From: Allium sativum
Taxonomy: Eukaryota; Streptophyta; Magnoliopsida; Asparagales; Amaryllidaceae
Length of the DNA stretch: 64,000 nt
Reading direction: 5' to 3'
Assembly: GCA_030737875.1 (NCBI GenBank)
Contig: CM060912.1
Span: forward strand, 260,262,231 to 260,326,230
Notes under the pieces: model-generated
The model's input: only the letters and a program-made list of their open reading frames with translations
Told to the model about the DNA's origin: nothing
The model's database searches: none
Part shown: positions 1-10,608 of the stretch, piece after piece
Numbering within the stretch: position 1 is the stretch's first letter
Layout of the letters: each line of letters starts with the position of its first letter
Translations under genes and position numbers: made by a program

Positions 1-782
1 AACATAAAGTAAGTAGTACTAAGCTGTTATTCTTCACCAAATATACATTTAATTAGCATCCACGTCCATATTCACCACAAGCATGTCATTTTTCGGTTTG
101 AAGCAAAGTAACGAAGCCGTTAAATTACATTTCATTTCCATTTTAGATCATTGGAAGTAGGCAAAATTTAAAAAAATTAGTCCTAGCCCACCGTACATCC
201 AAAATTAAACATTTCCTGAATTAAAATATAATATTTGGAATTCATGCTAACGTACAACATAATACATGATGCACGTAATCCACCAAATATCCTTAAAATG
301 AAAATAAATCAGTTGAAAGTAAAAATTGTATCAAACTGAATTTACCAATATCAAACAGAATTTGATTACCAGTTACCAATATCAAACTGAATTTAACAAT
401 AAATCAGTTGAAAATAAATCAGCATGATATATAACTTCCAGTAAGAGCAAGATGATACCGTATTTGTCAAACACAAGAATACAGTTAGATTCTAATTATT
501 ATTTGATATATCATAAGCATAAGAAGATTACCAAATTTAAGCGTTATCGCTTGTGTTTTGTTCTTCTGTTTGACAACGCATTTAATTGATAGCAAAAGTT
601 TCTACGTTGGCTGAATAACACTGATATTATTTCAGTGAACCAAAAAAAAATCATTCATGCTATAAACTTTTCTTTCTTCAATTCACTCATTCAAATTATG
701 ACTGGCTATTGTGTTTAGCAGTATTGAAGTTACTATTTCTATTACCGTGGTAACTATTTACATAGTGGAGATACTTCAGAAC
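1..782. other. AT-rich intergenic or intronic sequence
   Basis: I see no coding sequence, RNA gene or repeat boundary here. The stretch is AT-rich with short local repetition of a phrase meaning 'accaatatcaaac' between about 340 and 410. It ends at the 8-bp target duplication of the MITE that follows. Confidence 0.6.
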
Positions 783-1481
783 CAATGTTTTAAAACGCAA
801 AAGGCGTACGCGAGGCGTTTTCGGGTCCGTGAGGCGAGGCGTAAGCCTCGACGCGTTGAGGCGTAAGCCTTTCAATGAAAAAAAAAGCGTAACACATATA
901 CCTAAATCTTTAATCCACTTCCATGCAACACATATACTTAATCTTTAACCCACTAGCCAATAGCTCCAGACAGCACAATAATAGGGCACAGCAGTTAAAA
1001 AATCAAAAACAAAAAAAAGCCCTCTCTTTGTGTTCCTCACTGGAATCGAACTCGATTCCAGTTTACTGGAATCGAACTCGATTCCAGAATCGAGTTCGAT
1101 TCCAGAATCGAGTTCGATTCCAGAATCGAGTTCGATTCCAGAATCGAAATCGATTCTTCTGGAATCGAAATCGATTCTTTTGGAATCGAGTTCGATTCCT
1201 GTTATGGAATCGAGCTCGATTCCTGTTATGGAATCGAGCTCGATTCCATAACAGGAATCAAACTCGATTCCTGTTCAAATGCAGAATTCAAATTTTTTTG
1301 CGCTTTCTACGCCTCAAGCCATTGAGGCGTGCGTTTTTTTGCGATTTCTGCGCCTCAAACCATTGAGGCTTAAGCCTCAGGAGCAAAACGCCTTTCGAAG
1401 CACGCCTTAAGGCGTTTTAGCCTCCGCCTCGCCTCGAGGCGCGCCTCAAGGCGCGCCTCAGGCGCGTTTTTTAAAACATTG
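783..1481. mobile_element. hAT-like MITE with 8-bp target duplication
   Basis: The element starts CAATGTTTTAAAAC and ends with the inverted form (TTTTAAAACATTG). It is flanked on both sides by the same 8 bases, TTCAGAAC (775-782 and 1482-1489), the duplication size made by hAT transposases. Both subterminal regions are made of GGCG/GCCTC-rich words in inverted orientation. It encodes no transposase. A second copy of the family lies at 37384-37915. The core holds an array of short palindromes (separate entry); the two ORFs that cross the core are by-products of that array. Confidence 0.85.
1040..1280. repeat. Array of about ten GGAATCGA-N2-TCGATTCC palindromes
   Basis: Units of about 18 bases, each its own reverse complement or nearly so (GGAATCGAGTTCGATTCC and the variants with AACT, AAAT or AGCT in the middle), follow one another head to tail. 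Spacers are 0-7 bases such as TTTACT and TGTTAT. The centre base pairs vary but the arms stay complementary. The open frames across it (repeated ESSSIP and NRVRFQ motifs) reflect the period and are not evidence of a gene. Confidence 0.9.
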
Positions 1482-1489
1482 TTCAGAAC

Positions 1490-1940
1490 CCAGATATCTC
1501 CGCGATAAGGTAGCGAACATGCATTGAGCATAGAATTTGTCACTAGCCGTTACATATTTCCTTAACCCACATAACTGCCTCATCAAGTAACCTAACCATG
1601 TGCTTCCTACATTTGTTTTCCTGGGGGTATAATAATCACGTGAACACCATGCATTTAATTAATAAATCATGAACCAGAGCAAAAATGTAGCATATGTCAG
1701 CCTGAAAACAACATTTAGCAACTAAATTGTTTTTCAAATATTATCCACTTGTGATATTAAAGTTTTTGTCTCAGGATCGACAGAACGATATAGCCGTTAA
1801 GCGAAATAATCTGCTCTGATACTAAATTAAGAATTGTAGAATTTGTAATATGATATGTGAAAGCAGAGAAAGAATAAAAGAGAAGCACAAAGTTGTAATT
1901 CACTCGATAATGTAGAGACACATATATACATATACGTACA

Positions 1941-2022
<82 letters not shown>

Positions 2023-3307
2023 CAAGCGGTGTTGTGATAGGCTGAGAATATTTAGCCCCAAAGCCCACTGTAATAAATGAAATAAAACAATAAAATGTCA
2101 GCTGCATTCCTCAGTCTGTAGTATCGATATATTTAATTTATTAAAAATAAACTCAAAAACTGTTTTTGTCCCTAAACAAGATCTTCAAACAACAGTTTTC
2201 TATTAGCATAGGCAGGACTGAATGGCTAGTAAAGCTAATGTCATAAAGTCTGCTTCATAATTACAACAAAACTTCGGAAGTTGGAGAACTTTTTAATTTA
2301 TATACCAGCTAGCTCAATATACATCTAAGTTCTCTTGCGAAACATAGACATGGCAATATAATTATCTACATATAATTTTAAATTTCATCCATATAGCTCA
2401 GTATAGGGAAAACACGCTGTCAGTTTGTGGCATTACTCATGTTGGCAAATCACTGAGGTGGTGGAAAGGTGCAAAGGCATAACACCATGGGATACATGAC
2501 GAAATTAGTGGCAAGGTATATGAATTCAAGCTTAATTTTGACATAAATTGAACTGTATTTTTTATTTTGATATATATTTCATACAATTTTGTACAATATA
2601 TAACAATTTTTGGCTGTCTTTTGGAGGCAATGACCATTTGCATGCGCACATAGAGAGGTATATTATGTGCCTACTTGTTTGATTCATGTCTGATTGTTTG
2701 GGCAAGTTATACGTTAACTAATTTTACATACCTGATCATAGCTGCAAATAAAAATTAAAATGAGAGATGCAAATAAAATATAACATATACATACCTGACG
2801 ATAAGTAGCAGCTGCAACTAACTTGAGTATAAGATTATTTCAACAAATCAAAAAAAAAAAAAACGATATTATTTCGTGTCGGCTGCAACTGACTTGAACT
2901 ACATTTGTTTTATTTTATATAAAGCGAATAAACAATTTTTTTAGAAATGAATAAATATAGTTAGCAGAAAAAGCAGAAGACAAGAAAAACTAGAAAGGGC
3001 TTTTTGTTATACTTAACAAAAGCTTACCAATCATCATTAGATCGATAGGAGTAGAAAAATGACTCAGAAGTATGTTAAAGGGAAAATTAAAATAATAAAT
3101 GAAAGCCAGATATTACTGTTAAAGTAACAAAACCAGATATTTGCTTAAGTTTACTAAAGGTTTATGATCTGTTGAATTGATTCTGTACTGGATATTACTG
3201 TTGGTGTCGCATTGCATATCAACAACACATGAAAACAATTAAATAACATTAGTCTATAATGATTGTATACATATTTTCTGAGTTATTTTGAGTTTACTAT
3301 AACTGTC
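1490..3307. other. AT-rich non-coding stretch
   Basis: No supported gene. It contains a CATA/TA microsatellite (1935-2020) and an A-rich run near 2850. The short ORFs in it are low-complexity or AT-driven. It may be decayed intron or 3' flank of the minus-strand PTB-like pseudogene that follows. Confidence 0.5.
1935..2020. repeat. (CATA)n followed by (TA)n microsatellite
   Basis: About 35 bases of CATA units run directly into about 50 bases of TA. The minus-strand ORF over it, with long YIYIYI runs, is a translation of the microsatellite. Confidence 0.95.
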
Positions 3308-3669
3308 CAACAAACAGTATGAGCAAGTGGCACCTGGTTTAACATTGTCGAAGCAAGTACCTAATTAACAGATTCAAGGTTAAGAACAGAATGATATTTC
3401 AAAAGAAAGCGAGTTCAACCCGTTTCAAAAGGTTAACAAGAAAGTGACCTTAGAATACTTCTTCCATCAAAGGTAGTTTTTGCTGATGCTGCAGTCTTTG
3501 CATTTATGAACTGAACTAATTTCTGCATAACATTGTACAAAAATATTTAGTTGTTTTGGAGCTTTCCATCATCAAATTAATTCTCTACAATCAGTAAAAC
3601 CGAAACCTAAAACCCTACAGCCGTTTCAAAAGCAGCAATGTTGTGAACAAATCCAAAATTTGAGACAAC
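3308..3669 (-). pseudogene. PTB-type RNA-binding protein, three decayed exons of the second RRM
   Basis: Reading the minus strand, three segments behind AG acceptors give consecutive parts of the second RRM of plant polypyrimidine-tract-binding proteins, which regulate splicing. Segment 1 (3669-3607) reads VVSNFGFVHNIAAFETAVGF and then TAG, where the family has Gln (CAG) just before an intron; a GT follows. Segment 2 (3522-3449) reads KLVQFINAKTAASAKTTF and then DGRSILR, ending in a split Arg codon before GT. Segment 3 starts at 3360 and completes that Arg, then reads YLLRQC, a stop, TRCHLLI, and loses similarity near 3308. Exon order, phase and the RRM words (FGFVH, LVQF, DGRSI, YLL, CHL) agree with the family. 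The two stops and the missing RRM1, RRM3 and RRM4 make it a fragment. It could be a relic of a host gene or a piece captured by a transposon. A possible 5' leader lies about 6 kb upstream on the same strand. Confidence 0.7.
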
Positions 3670-3839
3670 CTGCATGTGGATTCAATTAAGGTTGTTAAAA
3701 GAAAGTTTCATTTTTATTGGAGAAATTAGACAGCACTATTTACAATGTGAAAGACATTTTCTGCTCCAGTGAAAAATATTAATGTTCAGAGAGTAACAAT
3801 GAACAGAAGCAATGCAAGCAGATTACAGATGCAAACCTC

Positions 3840-3955
3840 AAAAAATGACTGGCTTAGGATCCAGTTGAATAATTCTTTGGTCTCCATCATTCCATTTCTT
3901 AATTCATCCTCAAAGAGATTTTGATCATATCTAAATGGTTTAACAGGAAAATTTT
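3840..3955 (-). other. Unidentified exon-like segment
   Basis: On the minus strand, after an acceptor-like TTTAG, an open stretch reads [20 protein letters not shown] and then [11 protein letters not shown] before a weak GTTTGC donor. It is acidic and looks coding, but I do not recognise it and it does not match PTB. It lies just upstream of the PTB-like fragment on the same strand. Confidence 0.25.
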
Positions 3956-3969
3956 ATCCATGCACTGAT

Positions 3970-4026
3970 GAGTATGTATGTATGTATATACATATATATA
4001 TAGAGAGAGACATATACATACATACA
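3970..4026. repeat. GTAT/TA/CATA compound microsatellite
   Basis: GTAT units, a TA run, a short GA run and CATA units follow one another. Confidence 0.85.
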
Positions 4027-4749
4027 TGTCAAAGTCTTGAAAACCCGTTAAACTTACTCGCTGATAGCAACACAAAATATAACAGCTTGAATACCTTCAA
4101 ATAAATGGATCCATTTTCTTCTCTCATTTCTTAGACTTTCAACATCTATAACTTATAATTTAGTTTAAATTGTGGGTTTGCAATTATGTTATTTATTCGG
4201 CATAAATAAATATGTAACCATAAAAACCGAGTAAAAACATGAAGAAAAAAAAACGATGGTCAAAGATGAGACATAACAGAATTGACGGTCAGCATAGAAA
4301 ATCGTTAAAAATCAAAGTTTCCTTCTGAACTCTGCAGTGAACAACATCCCTAAACATTGTATATTCTAGCTGTCTTCATAAATCAACAAAATGACAAAGA
4401 CTTAACTGAACCAGAACAGTAACAGAAATTTATAAAGACAGTGAAAACATTACTGTTTGTAAGCAAACCTAAGCAGTGACAATATACCAATTAAACCTAC
4501 GAGTCAACAAAATAAATTTATAGAGAATAGATTATCCAAATTGAAATAATATATATTAAACCTAAATGGGTACAACAATTCTGAATGTTAAAAAGCAATA
4601 TCATAACATAATCTAAGCCGATAAAGGTAGAATCTAAGGCTGGTAATCTTTTTTGTCTAAATGGCGATTAATAAAACATTGGACAAAACAACGATAGTTG
4701 AAACATAAACGTACAATCAATTAAAAATATATATAAAAAATGTGCTCAC
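4027..4749. other. AT-rich non-coding stretch
   Basis: I see nothing supportable here other than A/T runs. An acceptor-like CACTGCAG occurs on the minus strand near 4335 but opens only a very short frame. Confidence 0.5.
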
Positions 4750-4936
4750 TTGGTTGATGATATGAGCGTTGAATGTGTAAGAATTCCTCGGCATCTTCTT
4801 GATGTCGTCTGCAAAAGAAGGCATACCAATTATGCACCATAGTTCGACAGTCATGAAAGCAGCTGCTACACCTAACTCACCAAGCTATATTCAACGCCAA
4901 GATCAATCTGCAGTTCGCCGTAATAGAGATGCATAT
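4750..4936 (-). other. Two unidentified exon-like segments with splice signals
   Basis: On the minus strand, segment 1 (4936-4881) follows TTTACAG and reads MHLYYGELQIDLGVEYSL before GTGAGT. Segment 2 (4808-4750) follows TTTGCAG and, in one frame, reads DDIKKMPRNSYTFNAHIINQ before GTGAGC. Both have good acceptors and donors and are richer in GC than their surroundings. The phases seen (0 at the end of the first, 2 for the attractive frame of the second) do not join without a shift, so one may be damaged or the chosen frame of segment 2 is wrong. I cannot name the protein. Confidence 0.35.
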
Positions 4937-5097
4937 CTGTAAATAAATCGGAACATTCATGGCATCATTACAGGTTGCAAACTGGTTGATAGTTGAAGCA
5001 GAAATCCCAAAAAATGATATTTACCTGATTAGTAGTGATACGTAGCATAAAATATTAAACTGTAATTATCAATGGACAACATTCAGATGTTAAATTT

Positions 5098-5708
5098 GGT
5101 GATACAAAATCACAAATTGATTGGAGCAAATTTGCAAAGAATGGAAAGTAAATATTTTTATAATGGGAATGCATTGATTGCATTTGATGAGGTGGTAGAG
5201 AAATAAATGAAGGGATTAATTTCTTCCATCTATGCTAAAGAAATTGATTGATTTACTTTCTATGTTTGCACAATTGTTGCTATGGTAATTTGCCTCCATT
5301 ATATTATTACCATATGTTGGTAATGTAATTGATGACTCACATAGATTTGCACTGGCTATATATATTGAGGGGTAGACTTTAGTGTAAACCCATCCTGGCT
5401 TGGAGCCAGTGATCCCCAATGGTGTCTCTTCTTGTTAAACCTAATTGAGGTTTGCATATGTAAACTCTTATTTTTTAATCTCTTGTAATTCTCTCATATG
5501 GAATAAAATTTCTCTCTGTTAGACTGGGCGTACACTATCTCGAGGATAGTGGAACCAGTATAAATATTGTGTCTCTTTGTTTCTCTGTTATAGTTATTTA
5601 CTATTTGTTGATGTAATAGAATAATTGCTAACATATTAGATTGATGTACAATTGGCAAATCTAGATCCTGCTTATTGTTCTTCCGCAGAGGCGCAATTTT
5701 GCATAACA
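5098..5708 (+). repeat. 5' LTR of the copia element
   Basis: This 611-base segment starts TGTTAAATTTGGTGATAC and ends GCATAACA, two bases before the primer site. It carries a minus-strand ORF of no apparent meaning. Only its ends and its general layout resemble the 3' LTR at 7358-7996. Confidence 0.7.
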
Positions 5709-5710
5709 GG

Positions 5711-5723
5711 TTGGTATCAGAGC
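5711..5723 (+). promoter_or_regulatory. Primer-binding site (initiator Met tRNA)
   Basis: TTGGTATCAGAGC, complementary to the 3' end of plant initiator Met tRNA, lies two bases after the 5' LTR. It is the usual start of minus-strand DNA synthesis in plant LTR elements. Confidence 0.9.
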
Positions 5724-5770
5724 CCAGATCATCGCATAGCTTGGAGTGTTTGTTGGATTGAAAATTGGAG

Positions 5771-6424
5771 ATGTCGGAGATGATGACGTTTTCGAAGATG
5801 GCTATTTTAAATGGGAAGAATTGGGGTATACGGAAGCCGAAGATGGAGGACATTCTATATCTCAATGATCTGCATGATCCCATTGATGGAGACGGGGTGA
5901 AGCCCTCGAATATGGATGAGGGAAAGTGGAAGAAAATGGACAAAAAGGCAATTGCGTTGATTCGTCAATATTTGGATGATTCTGTTTTCCACCATGTGGC
6001 TAGTTGTGAATCCGCGAAGGCGTTGTGGGACAAATTAGTATCTTTGTATGAGTCAAGGAGTGCTACAAGTAAGGCTTTTCTGCTTCGAAAGTTGGTGCAA
6101 CTTCGATTGGATGAGGAGAAGTCTGTTGCAGAGCATTTGAATGAATTTCAAGATGTGATCAATCAATTGGCAAACATGAAGGTCAATTTTGATGATGAGT
6201 TGCAGGCTCTTTTGTTGATGGGTTCTCTTTCGGAAAGTTGGGAGACTTTGGTTGTTTCATTGAGTAATTCCAATGCTAATGGAACTATCTCTTTGGAAAC
6301 AGTTCGAAGCAGTCTTTTGAATGAGGAGCTAAGGAGAAAAGGGTCGGAGTTGAAATTGGTTCAAACTGAGGCGATGGTAGCAAGGGACTCGGGGAAAAGA
6401 TACAAGGAAGAAGAAAGGGGCTAA
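5771..6424 (+). CDS. Copia gag, truncated by a frameshift
   Basis: Gag forms the particle in which reverse transcription takes place. From the ATG at 5771 the ORF runs about 217 codons and shows the copia gag (UBN2-type) pattern: a WDKLVSLYESRSATSKAFL segment, LRLDEEKSVAEHLNEFQDVI, and DDELQALLLMGSLSESWETL. It ends at KEEERG and a stop. In a shifted frame just downstream the expected nucleic-acid-binding region continues (CYYRGKEGHKKNDC), with Arg at the second Cys position, so the knuckle is also damaged. The ORF can be opened one codon further upstream at a TTG, but the ATG is the natural start. Confidence 0.85.
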   Translation: MSEMMTFSKMAILNGKNWGIRKPKMEDILYLNDLHDPIDGDGVKPSNMDEGKWKKMDKKAIALIRQYLDDSVFHHVASCESAKALWDKLVSLYESRSATSKAFLLRKLVQLRLDEEKSVAEHLNEFQDVINQLANMKVNFDDELQALLLMGSLSESWETLVVSLSNSNANGTISLETVRSSLLNEELRRKGSELKLVQTEAMVARDSGKRYKEEERG

Positions 6425-7347
6425 TGGTAAAGGTGCTTGTTATTATAGAGGTAAGGAAGGTCACAAGAAAAATGATTGCTATTCATATATACGAAATATG
6501 AAGAAGAAGAAGGCGCAAGGTGATAATAATAATGATTTAGCACAAGCAGGTTTTGCTGAAGGTACCGAAAGCGATTCTTCATGTGATGTCCTATTTAGTG
6601 TTGTGGAGCCTTGGAAGATGGATTCAGGAGCCAGTTTTCACATATGTCGTGATGTGAAAAAAAAAATCTTCATATGAGAAGAGTGTTGGCATGATAAAGA
6701 CGGCCAATGGAGTAGAGCTACCAATTTGTGGAGTTGGAGCTGTTAGGTTTCGGATGCATGATGGAGTGGTGAGAGAAGTGGCCGGTGTGAGGCACATATC
6801 CACTTGTTCGCATAACCTCATATCTCTCGGTCAGTTAGATCGCCGCGGTTACACTTATTAGACTCGAGATGGAGTTTTGAGAGTGAAGAAGGGTGGTCGT
6901 ATGATGATGCGAGGAGTTTTGGAGGAGGGAAACCTATATAGTTTGGTCGGTTCGGTGGTCAACAATGAAAGGCGAGTGACGGTTGAAGAACCTAGTCCAT
7001 AGCAAGGTGGAGAGGTTAATATGGTCACCGCTGATGGTCCTAAGTTGGAGGATCATGGTATCGACAAGGGTCTAGTTGTTGATGATGCTCGAGGGATCCC
7101 GGAGATGAAGAGATCATGTCAAGCGGAAGACGGATGTCGAGTTGTGAAATCCACAAAGACAAGATGGAGGTCTTTGTGGTATTACAAACGCTTTTGAAGA
7201 TCGCTATTGGCGTGATGCACGAATAAAGAGGTGCATCATGAGTGGGCGATGGTGGAGGTTTGTAATGATGTTAATTGAGAAAGAAAAGGTTGAAAGTGAG
7301 AGCTAAGGGGTTATTGTTTGAGTGGAGGAGATGTGGTGATTTGGTAT
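6425..7347 (+). pseudogene. Copia protease and pol remnant, internally deleted
   Basis: After the gag frameshift the sequence still encodes, with stops and shifts, a retropepsin start (WKMDSGASFHIC, about 6616-6651) and the conserved stretch after it (CSHNLISLGQLDRRGYTY, about 6805-6860). From about 7000 on there is no recognisable pol; integrase, RT and RNase H are missing and the sequence jumps to non-coding DNA before the purine tract. The element would depend on proteins supplied by a relative. Confidence 0.7.
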
Positions 7348-7357
7348 CAAGGTGGAG

Positions 7358-7996
7358 TGTTGAAATTGGTGATACGCAAATCACAATTTTGGGCAACAAA
7401 TAATCTTAAATATTTTATGAAGAGATTTGTTTTTAGATTTTATGGAGAGATTTGGTGCTAGATTTGATGAAGAAATTTGGTGCTAGATTTTATGGGGAGA
7501 TATTGATTGTTATATTTGTGGACATTTATTGCAAGGATATTTGGTGCTTAACCAAATAATTTTATAACATATATGAAGATATTTTGGGAGCCAAGTTTTC
7601 TTGGGTATGAAGCCAAGTTTTTCTTGAACATAAAGCAATTCTCACTATAAAAAGGGCTAGCTAATCTCTTCATTAGGTGTGGAAAATTTGCCATTATTCT
7701 TCATTGCCTTTCTCCTCAAACTTTTTAGCCATTATATATTCTCTACCTATTTCTCAATAAGGTTATTGGTTCAAGTTGTAATTGTTTGTAACGATAGTTG
7801 AGATCGATTGTAAACAATTTTTATTAGTGAATCAATAAAGAGGGTGGTTGGGTGGAATATCGTGTGTTCATATTTCCGATATTTTTGTGGTGTTGTTTAT
7901 TTTTCAATCGCACTCATCTTCAAGTGATTGGGTGATAAAGATCCTATTTTTTCTTGTCGTTTTGTCAAGCTTCCGCTGCGCACAAAAATCATAACA
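7358..7996 (+). repeat. 3' LTR of the copia element
   Basis: This 639-base segment starts TGTTGAAATTGGTGATACGC directly after CAAGGTGGAG and ends ATCATAACA, followed by the TCAGA duplication. A TATAAAAAG promoter-like box is at about 7646. Near its end it shares TTCCGCTGC with the copia LTR that ends at 29513. Confidence 0.75.
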
Positions 7997-8001
7997 TCAG
8001 A

Positions 8002-9852
8002 TGCGTGTGATACTATTCTCGCACATTGGCCTCATTTTAACTCAGTAATATTTGCAAAGAGTTTAAACTATGGGTGATGATATGCTTACTGGAAAAAGCA
8101 TTACTCAAAATACAACATTCATATCAGAAAATAAAGGATAATGTCATAATCATTACAACACAATTACTGCAATCTTAATAAGAGTTTGCGCTATATCTCC
8201 TACATGTGGTAATGTTGGGAAAAAAGAGGATTCGGAAGTTGTGGATAGTACACATTTTGTGTCAGGAACGACTTAAAAGAACAACAGTTGAAAAGGAAAA
8301 AAGAATCCATAATATTTACCTCATGTACAGCAGCGCAAAAGAAACCCCAAGTTGGTCTGCAGTTATGTACTAACCTCCGGTGGTAAGGACGTAGACTGCT
8401 CCGGCACCTAATGTATACACATGGCAAATTAGACAACACTGGTCTGAACAGTTAGACCTTAAGCCTAACATGATGATCCTAATTTATAAATAGTAAGGAA
8501 ATACATTTTAGAAAGGAAAAAAGGACCGTAAAAAGAGAAAGAGCAATAAAGGACACCAGATTCAATACCCGTAATCTGTATACCACATCACATGAATTGA
8601 ATAAGATGGCCACCACAATGAACATGGAAAAAATGGAACAAAAAATTAGATGTACCAAACAATAAATCAATAATTATATTTAGTAACAGTAATTAGTATA
8701 GGATACGAACACAGTCATACATGTTCACTGCTCATTAAACATGGGCACCAATTGTGATATGTATCTAAAAATAAAGCCAAAAAGAGTGGAAGTAGACAAT
8801 AAAGAACGTTATAATCATGAAGTTGGTTCACTACCCAGTAAACATGAAATGCATTATGAACCACATAGTATATTAATCCATGCAGAAAATTTACGATGAT
8901 GATTTATAGACTCCTGTTAGGCTACTGGAAAATGCAACTGCTACTAAGAACAGAATTGATATTTTGATGAATAAAGCAAATTAAGATGTTGTAATGAATG
9001 ATGATATAAATGAACACTCTATGATTTATAAAATGCTAGAGGCATCTAATGTCAATTATGACAATGTAGAATGTTCAAGCAGCAGAAATGAAAAGGTTAA
9101 TAAAGTTGTGCAAATTTGCAATCTGGTAAAGTAAATACAGGTAGCATGGTAAATGGTATAGTGCAGAGTGTGGTAATTTGCTACTGAACAAACTGGTATT
9201 GTGCCAGTCGGCTTTAGTGATGATGTCCAAAATGGTAAATTGGTACGTCAAGAAACTAATAGCAAACATTCATTTTTGAGATTGAATATCTAATTCACTT
9301 CTAAACTCTAAATAGTTGGTAGATTTGTCATCATAAAATTCATTGTTGTGTTTGTGTCCGCTTACAACGTAGGTTATAGATGTTATTTTGGCCAAATCAT
9401 GCTATTTTGTTTTCATATAAAGTGATATCTGATCAGTTCAGTTAGTCAAATCCAATGCACCACTCATATCATTTGTCTCGTCATGGGTAAGTTACCCAGC
9501 TTTGCCAGCCAAATACATTTAAATCAATGATCGTCAACAATAACCAAAGATAACAGTATTTCCTAGCAAAGTTAAATTACTTTAATATGTATTGCAAACA
9601 ACCATAACAACCCACTAGCACTATCTAATTAATTACAGGTTTAAAAGACTGACTACTCTGTTCCATTTACGGAAGCCAAGGCTTTCAGGTGAGCACGTCT
9701 AGCGAGCAGAATCGTTAATTTGAAAATTTATCAACATAAGAAAAAATAGTGATAACTTAAATTAACCATACCTGAATGGCAAGATGAACTTAAACCAAAA
9801 TAATTCTCCAACACCTGTAATAAAATCATTAAACTGAGACAACCAGTCACCT
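8002..9852. other. AT-rich stretch without a supported gene
   Basis: Between 8330 and 8440 the minus strand is locally GC-richer with an acceptor-like CTGCAG, a short open stretch (PTWGFFCAAVHE in one frame) and a GTAAAT donor-like site. That is too little to call an exon. The rest is AT-rich and I see nothing in it. Confidence 0.45.
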
Positions 9853-9925
9853 GAGAAGATCCGCGATACCTTAAAATGGATTTCGAGAAGATCAGCGATA
9901 CCTTAAAATGGATTTTGAGATGATC
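9853..9925. repeat. 32-bp tandem duplication in a leader-like segment
   Basis: The unit GAGAAGATCCGCGATACCTT plus AAAATGGATTTC is present twice (9853-9884 and 9885-9916) with three visible differences, and a third partial copy starts at 9917. On the minus strand, the surrounding 9840-10100 is CT-rich and resembles a plant 5' untranslated leader (TTCCTTCTTCTCTCC and similar). It could be the leader of the minus-strand gene whose decayed exons lie at 3.3-4.9 kb. Confidence 0.6.
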
Positions 9926-10608
9926 CGTGAAGCAAGATCAACGAAACAATGTCGTTGGAGAGAAGAAGGAAACGAATAAGAGAGCTCGAAATTAGATCTA
10001 GCAGGAGAGAAATATATTGGGGAAAGAAGCGGCCTGTTTTCAGATTTGAGGACGGTTTTGTTTGCTAGGGTTGAGCACGTTGAAGGACAACAATCAGATT
10101 GTTTTTATTGTTAGAGAATTGGACATTTATTAATTTAAATAATAATGAAAATAATGGGGAAACGACTTACCTACCAATGAAACACTAAACAGGTGTTGCT
10201 AAATGAGAAACACGTAACAAGCATTTCAAAATGAAAATACCATGCATTTCAAATTTACATATTTGGTGTAGTGCACTGGCGATCCAACACTTCTTCCCTG
10301 TTTTCATTGTGTTTTTGGTTTTGTCAAAGGCTGCCACCATCCAGTTTATGTTGCCATCCTCGCACAAGGTTCGTTTAGGTTTGTTTAGTCCACATATAAC
10401 ATTTGACCGCACCGTTTCAACTAATCCCATTGTCTATGGCATTGAACTCTTTCAGCGATCGACAGTAATCTAAATATTCTGTTGTTTATTACGGATAGAA
10501 TTCCTATTTTGCAAATTGTGATTTTTCTTTAATCAAATATCTAACTTTGGGTTTCCTTTCAACTTTCCCCTCTACTTTGCTTATTGGTTACCTCCAAAAT
10601 TGTTGCAG
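9926..10608. other. Leader-like and AT-rich sequence, no supported gene
   Basis: The first part continues the CT-rich (minus strand) leader-like segment. Opposing ORFs at 10185-10473 overlap each other and neither has a recognisable domain. The last bases lead into the acceptor site of the exon at 10609. Confidence 0.4.

Larger units (their letters stand above)
5098..7996 (+). mobile_element. Non-autonomous Ty1/copia element with non-matching LTRs
   Basis: The element is bounded by TGTT...AACA and by the same five bases, TCAGA (5093-5097 and 7997-8001). Order: 5' LTR, primer site TTGGTATCAGAGC, gag, zinc-knuckle and protease remnants, a non-coding stretch, the purine tract CAAGGTGGAG and the 3' LTR. 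Integrase, reverse transcriptase and RNase H are absent. The 5' and 3' LTRs share layout and termini but not most of their sequence, which is unusual for an element with a matching target duplication. Confidence 0.75.

Noticed and set aside
1040..1280. CRISPR-like array
   Set aside because: Units are palindromes with almost no spacers in a plant MITE; there are no unique spacers of constant length.
923..1366. Open frames of 147 and 73 codons with repeated NRVRFQ / ESSSIP units
   Set aside because: They are translations of the palindrome array in a MITE; the period, not selection, keeps them open.
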